Shown one piece after another: positions 6,574-8,833 of a stretch of 8,833 bases of DNA (the stretch's first letter is position 1; every line of letters begins with the position of its first letter). Where the stretch lies: contig WFTU01000183.1 of the NCBI GenBank assembly GCA_015485375.1, forward strand, positions 1-8,833, in the 5' to 3' direction. This DNA is from Paracoccaceae bacterium (lineage in GTDB: Bacteria; Pseudomonadota; Alphaproteobacteria; Rhodobacterales; Rhodobacteraceae). Under the pieces are notes generated by a model that worked only from the letters and a program-made list of their open reading frames with translations, was not told the DNA's origin and did no database searches. The translations under genes and the position numbers were made by a program.

Positions 6574-6927
6574 ATGAAAAAGCTATCCCTCCTTATCGCA
6601 GCCTTGCTGCTCGCCACGCCCGCCCTCGCCAACGAGCCGCAAGTGGTCAACGCCACCGCGACGCAATCAGCCGACGGCTGGCGCTTCGACGTCGCAATCC
6701 TGCACGCCGATACCGGATGGGAACATTACGCCGACGGTTGGGGGGTCTATACCCTCGACGGGCAGGAGCTCGGCTATCGTGTTCTGGTGCATCCGCATGT
6801 CAACGAGCAGCCTTTCACCCGCTCGCTCGGCGGTGTCGAAATCCCGACCGGGATCACACAGGTCATCATCCGTCCGCACGATCTGGTGCATGGCGACGGG
6901 CCGGATTACACGCTCGATCTGCCATAG
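6574..6927 (+). CDS. Small exported protein of unknown function, tandem paralogue 1
   Basis: A 117-residue protein with a signal peptide of 19 residues (ending LATPALA, then NEPQ) and no other membrane segment. The mature part has W36-x-FDV (38-40), H44-x-DTG (46-48), EH (50-51), then HPHVNEQPFTRSL (73-85), and ends in DYTLDLP. I recall this DTGW-EHYADGW plus HPH-x-x-EQPFTRSL arrangement from uncharacterised proteobacterial exported proteins, but cannot name the family. The clustered His residues (44, 51, 73, 75) could bind metal (inference only). The next gene encodes a diverged copy of identical length. The start is ATG at 6574 because the signal peptide begins there; the nearest GGAGG (6545-6549) is 24 bases away, too far to serve, so initiation may be weak or leaderless. 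An in-frame GTG at 6541 would spoil the signal peptide. Confidence 0.8.
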   Translation: MKKLSLLIAALLLATPALANEPQVVNATATQSADGWRFDVAILHADTGWEHYADGWGVYTLDGQELGYRVLVHPHVNEQPFTRSLGGVEIPTGITQVIIRPHDLVHGDGPDYTLDLP

Positions 6928-6947
6928 CGCGAAAATGTGAACGGGAG

Positions 6948-6976
6948 TTTACCGGCGCATCTGTTATCCATATCCG
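6948..6976 (+). promoter_or_regulatory. Weak promoter candidate upstream of the second 117-residue exported protein
   Basis: TTTACC (6948-6953), a 17-base spacer and TATCCG (6971-6976) lie in the 67-base gap between the two paralogues, with standard spacing. The -10 match is poor. If real it leaves a leader of about 12 bases that begins right at the ribosome site. Confidence 0.22.
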
Positions 6977-6994
6977 GCAACACCGGAGAATCAC

Positions 6995-7348
6995 TTGAAG
7001 GTCTTATTCGCCCTTGTCACAGCCCTGTTCCTCGCCACGCCCGCCCTCGCGGACGAGGCCGAGATCACGATGGTTGCCGCGCGCCAGATTGACGGTCTGT
7101 GGCAGTTCGATGTGACGGTGAAACATCCGGACACCGGTGCCGAACATATGCTCAGGAGCATTGCGGTGTTTACCGACGAGACTATCCTCGCCCGTATCTC
7201 TGTTCAGCGCCCCAGCGTCGGTTTTGCCACCGTGACCTACCGTATTCCGGGGGTTGCTGTGGACGGCACGCTGGACGAAGTTATGCTGCGCGCCGAATGC
7301 AGCGTCGACGGCTGGTCGAAATCGGGCATTCCGATCGCGCTGCGCTGA
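6995..7348 (+). CDS. Small exported protein of unknown function, tandem paralogue 2 (diverged)
   Basis: A 117-residue protein, identical in length to the preceding gene product, with a 19-residue signal peptide ending in the same LATPALA. Aligned without gaps, the two share W36, FDV (38-40), H44, DTG (46-48), EH (50-51), V58 and T60, then diverge. This copy lacks the HPH-x-x-EQPFTRSL block, having RPSVGFATVTYRIPGV instead, but has an ECSVDGW stretch (101-107) near the C terminus that is degraded in copy 1. The start is TTG at 6995, supported by GGAG at 6985-6988 six bases upstream and by the signal peptide; no ATG lies nearby. It sits 67 bases after copy 1 and ends 22 bases before the 3' end of the convergent tRNA-Pro gene. 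The function is unknown; it is a duplicate that has changed, or lost, the copy 1 role. Confidence 0.75.
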   Translation: MKVLFALVTALFLATPALADEAEITMVAARQIDGLWQFDVTVKHPDTGAEHMLRSIAVFTDETILARISVQRPSVGFATVTYRIPGVAVDGTLDEVMLRAECSVDGWSKSGIPIALR

Positions 7349-7370
7349 TATTTACGGGAATTTGGTGAAT

Positions 7371-7447
7371 TGGTCGGAGTGAGAGGATTCGAACCTCCGA
7401 CCCCCTGCTCCCGAAGCAGGTGCGCTACCAGGCTGCGCTACACTCCG
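7371..7447 (-). tRNA. tRNA-Pro (anticodon CGG)
   Basis: A complete 77-base cloverleaf on the minus strand. The acceptor stem CGGAGTG pairs with CACTCCG, followed by discriminator A and an encoded CCA. The D arm contains AGCCTGGTAGCGC, the anticodon stem CCTGC/GCAGG encloses loop TTCGGGA with anticodon CGG, and the T arm carries GGTTCGAATCC. It closely resembles E. coli proK in layout and decodes CCG. The 3' end faces the convergent paralogue 2 gene. No duplicated 3' end or integrase indicates use as an integration site. Confidence 0.97.
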
Positions 7448-7460
7448 AACAATGAACAGC

Positions 7461-7489
7461 CGATTACACCCTGCGCGCGGGATTGGCAA
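7461..7489 (-). promoter_or_regulatory. Possible promoter of tRNA-Pro
   Basis: On the minus strand TTGCCA (7484-7489), a 17-base spacer and TAATCG (7461-7466) precede the tRNA by 13 bases, giving a short 5' leader as expected for a tRNA unit. The -35 is good (5/6); the -10 is poor. Confidence 0.33.
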
Positions 7490-7540
7490 GCGCCTCGCAG
7501 CGATTTTACCGTGCAAAATACGCGCAGGGAACGGCTCCGA

Positions 7541-7999
7541 TTATTTCACGCCGTTGGCAACCTGCATTTCACGCAGATAGGCCACGATCCAGCGCAGTTT
7601 CGCCTCGGTGATTCCCTCCACCGGAGGCATGTTGCCGAAGCGCCAGTGATGCGCCGTCACCCCGTTCATCGCCGCGCCGAAAATCGCCGCGTCCGAGTGG
7701 TGTCCGGGTCGGTAAAGGTTGTGGATCAGCGGCGGCCCGTTCTCGGTCCCCGCGGCGTTTTTGCCGTGACAGGCCGAACAGTTCTCGTTGAAGGCCACCT
7801 CGCCGCTGCGCGCCAGTTGCGACAGTTCGGGTACGATCACCTCGTCCGCCGCTTTCGCCGCGGCCGTGTCGGCACCGGAGTGCATGGCGGAGGTTACCGG
7901 CACAGGGGGCGCGCCCTCCTGCGGCATCGCCAGATAAAAAATCCCGCCGGCAACGGCTGCAATCGCAACGGCGCCCGCAATCAATACTTTCTTGTCCAT
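7541..7999 (-). CDS. Membrane-anchored class I cytochrome c
   Basis: A 152-residue mono-haem c-type cytochrome that carries electrons on the periplasmic side. Residues 5-23 form one hydrophobic segment (signal anchor; no obvious cleavage site), followed by an Ala/Pro-rich tether to about residue 55. The haem site is CSACH (74-78), with C74 and C77 for covalent attachment and H78 as axial ligand. M124 in FGNMPP is the likely sixth ligand. A typical C-terminal helix follows (ITEAKLRWIVAYLREMQ). Two His pairs, HH (100-101) and HHW (117-119), flank the haem pocket. The start is ATG at 7999, with GGAG at 8010-8013 ten bases upstream; an upstream reading from 8098 adds an unlikely leader. It has its own promoter candidate and lies past the leuB terminator. 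Electron partners are unknown. Confidence 0.92.
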   Translation of the reverse strand: MDKKVLIAGAVAIAAVAGGIFYLAMPQEGAPPVPVTSAMHSGADTAAAKAADEVIVPELSQLARSGEVAFNENCSACHGKNAAGTENGPPLIHNLYRPGHHSDAAIFGAAMNGVTAHHWRFGNMPPVEGITEAKLRWIVAYLREMQVANGVK

Positions 8000-8039
8000 T
8001 ATTCCCGTTCTCCGGCAAGTTTCCGCATCATCGGCACAG

Positions 8040-8067
8040 ATACTACGTCCAGCAGGGGTAAGGTCAA
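8040..8067 (-). promoter_or_regulatory. Sigma-70-like promoter for the cytochrome c gene
   Basis: On the minus strand TTGACC (8062-8067), a 16-base spacer and TAGTAT (8040-8045) match consensus at 5/6 and 4/6. The start point would be near 8033, giving a leader of about 33 bases that includes the GGAG site. It lies between the leuB terminator and the cytochrome c start, consistent with a separate unit. Confidence 0.5.
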
Positions 8068-8096
8068 CAGCGCGTTCGGGAAATAAACGGAATGAC

Positions 8097-8136
8097 AAAC
8101 AAAAAATGCCGCCCGGAATTTAACCGGACGGCATTT
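8097..8136 (-). terminator. Intrinsic terminator of leuB
   Basis: On the minus strand a 13-pair stem (AAATGCCGTCCGG with CCGGGCGGCATTT, one G-U pair) closes a 7-base AT-rich loop and runs into TTTTTTGTTT. It begins 17 bases past the leuB stop. The single wobble becomes a mismatch on the other strand, favouring the leuB direction. Confidence 0.92.
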
Positions 8137-8153
8137 GTAAATTGTCGGGGATT

Positions 8154-8833
8154 TTACAGGCTGGCGTCGAGCGCCGCCACAATCGCGTCACCCATTTCCG
8201 AGGTGGAAACCGGCGAGCCGCCCTCCGGCCCCAGCAGGTCGCCGGTGCGCAGACCGTCGGCCAGCACCTTCTCGATCGCATTTTCCAGCCGTGCGGCTTC
8301 GTCACCCTGATCGAAGGAATAGCGCAGCGCCATGGCAAACGACAGGATCGAGGCAATCGGGTTCGCCTTGCCCTGACCGGCAATATCGGGCGCCGAGCCA
8401 TGCACGGGTTCGTACATCGCTTTGGGCCGCCCGTTCTCCATCGGCACTCCGAGGCTGGCGGAGGGCAACATGCCAAGGCTGCCGGTCAGCATCGCGGCGC
8501 AATCGGACAGGATGTCGCCGAACAGGTTGTCGGTCACGATCACATCGAACTGTTTCGGCGCGCGCACAAGTTGCATGGCACAGTTGTCGGCATACATGTG
8601 CGAAAGCTCCACGTCGGGGTAATCCTCGCCCCCGATTTTGGTCACGACCTCCCGCCACAGAATCCCGCTTTCCATCACGTTGGCCTTTTCGACCGAACAC
8701 AGCCGGTTGTCGCGTTTGCGCGCCAGCTCGAAGGCCGCGCGGGCAACACGGTCGATCTCGGATTCGGTGTAGCGCTGGGTGTTGATCCCCACACGCTCGC
8801 CGTTTTCCTCGAAAATCCCGCGCGGCTCACCGA
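8154..8833 (-). CDS. leuB: 3-isopropylmalate dehydrogenase, C-terminal 226 codons, cut by window edge
   Basis: Oxidises and decarboxylates (2R,3S)-3-isopropylmalate with NAD+ to 4-methyl-2-oxopentanoate, the third step of leucine biosynthesis; cytoplasmic homodimer. The frame is open from the right edge, beginning GEPRGIFEENGERVGINTQ, and ends at TAA 8154-8156. The 5' third is outside the window. Visible family features, from the window edge inward: the TESEIDRVARAAFELARKR helix; CSVEKANVMESGILWR, with the conserved catalytic Lys in EKANV; ELSHMYADNCAMQLV, with Tyr-Ala-Asp; VTDNLFGDILSDCAAMLTGSLGMLPSAS, with metal-binding Asp residues; and the NAD-binding loop EPVHGSAPDIAGQGKANP. The GTG at 8790-8792 is an internal valine, not a start, because conserved sequence continues upstream. 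A strong terminator follows, so leuB ends its transcription unit here. Confidence 0.96.
   Translation of the reverse strand, partial: GEPRGIFEENGERVGINTQRYTESEIDRVARAAFELARKRDNRLCSVEKANVMESGILWREVVTKIGGEDYPDVELSHMYADNCAMQLVRAPKQFDVIVTDNLFGDILSDCAAMLTGSLGMLPSASLGVPMENGRPKAMYEPVHGSAPDIAGQGKANPIASILSFAMALRYSFDQGDEAARLENAIEKVLADGLRTGDLLGPEGGSPVSTSEMGDAIVAALDASL

Noticed and set aside
7371..7447. tRNA-Pro as an integration (att) site for a mobile element
   Set aside because: There is no integrase, no repeated 3' tRNA fragment and no change in base composition within the window.
7503..7519. ATTTT/AAAAT inverted pair downstream of the cytochrome c gene as a terminator
   Set aside because: The stem is only 5 A-T pairs without a GC core or T run, so it is unlikely to terminate transcription.
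7370..8086. Plus-strand open frame through tRNA-Pro and the cytochrome c gene
   Set aside because: It reads through the antisense strand of a tRNA and of a cytochrome with an intact CXXCH motif; there is no ribosome site.
1..8833. CRISPR array, insertion sequence, phage, toxin-antitoxin or defence genes
   Set aside because: No regularly spaced repeats, transposase or integrase motifs, or known defence domains were seen on either strand.

Overview
The window is chromosomal, GC-rich DNA from an alphaproteobacterium, most likely a member of the Rhodobacteraceae (roseobacter-type). This rests on base composition, family-level resemblance of the LeuB, aspartate-semialdehyde dehydrogenase and cytochrome c proteins, and the mix of housekeeping genes; no database search was possible. 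The left and right edges cut genes: a leucyl aminopeptidase at the left and leuB at the right. No stretch longer than about 170 bases lacks a gene.

Layout. Bases 1-1206 (minus strand) hold a small conserved protein of unknown function, with an Hpt-like helical look, followed by an M17 leucyl aminopeptidase that runs off the left edge. A 131-base divergent spacer leads to a beta-carbonic anhydrase (1338-1991, plus), then a cytochrome b561 (2086-2745, plus). The cytochrome b561 gene converges on a minus-strand MuiA-like secreted coiled-coil protein (2742-4424), and the two stop codons overlap. Upstream on the minus strand is asd (4572-5594), closed by a clear intrinsic terminator. Divergent from asd, on the plus strand, are three small secreted proteins: a 241-residue six-cysteine protein (5765-6490), ending in a strong hairpin, and two tandem 117-residue paralogues (6574-6927 and 6995-7348). 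A tRNA-Pro(CGG) gene (7371-7447, minus), a membrane-anchored cytochrome c (7541-7999, minus) and leuB (8154-8833, minus, with an intrinsic terminator) complete the window.

How the genes fit together. Most are independent housekeeping units: amino-acid biosynthesis (asd for Lys/Thr/Met and diaminopimelate, leuB for Leu), peptide turnover, CO2/bicarbonate exchange, a proline tRNA and two haem proteins for membrane or periplasmic electron transfer. The only stretch with an accessory feel is 5765-7348, where three exported proteins of unknown function sit together. The two 117-residue proteins are an old duplication: they share length, signal peptide and an N-terminal motif, but only the first keeps a conserved-looking central HPH...EQPFTRSL block.

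I saw no integrase, transposase, CRISPR array, toxin-antitoxin pair, phage gene or defence gene. The window does not contain a convincing new multi-gene system. Its best leads are the exported proteins of unknown function, the Hpt-like protein and the MuiA-like protein.
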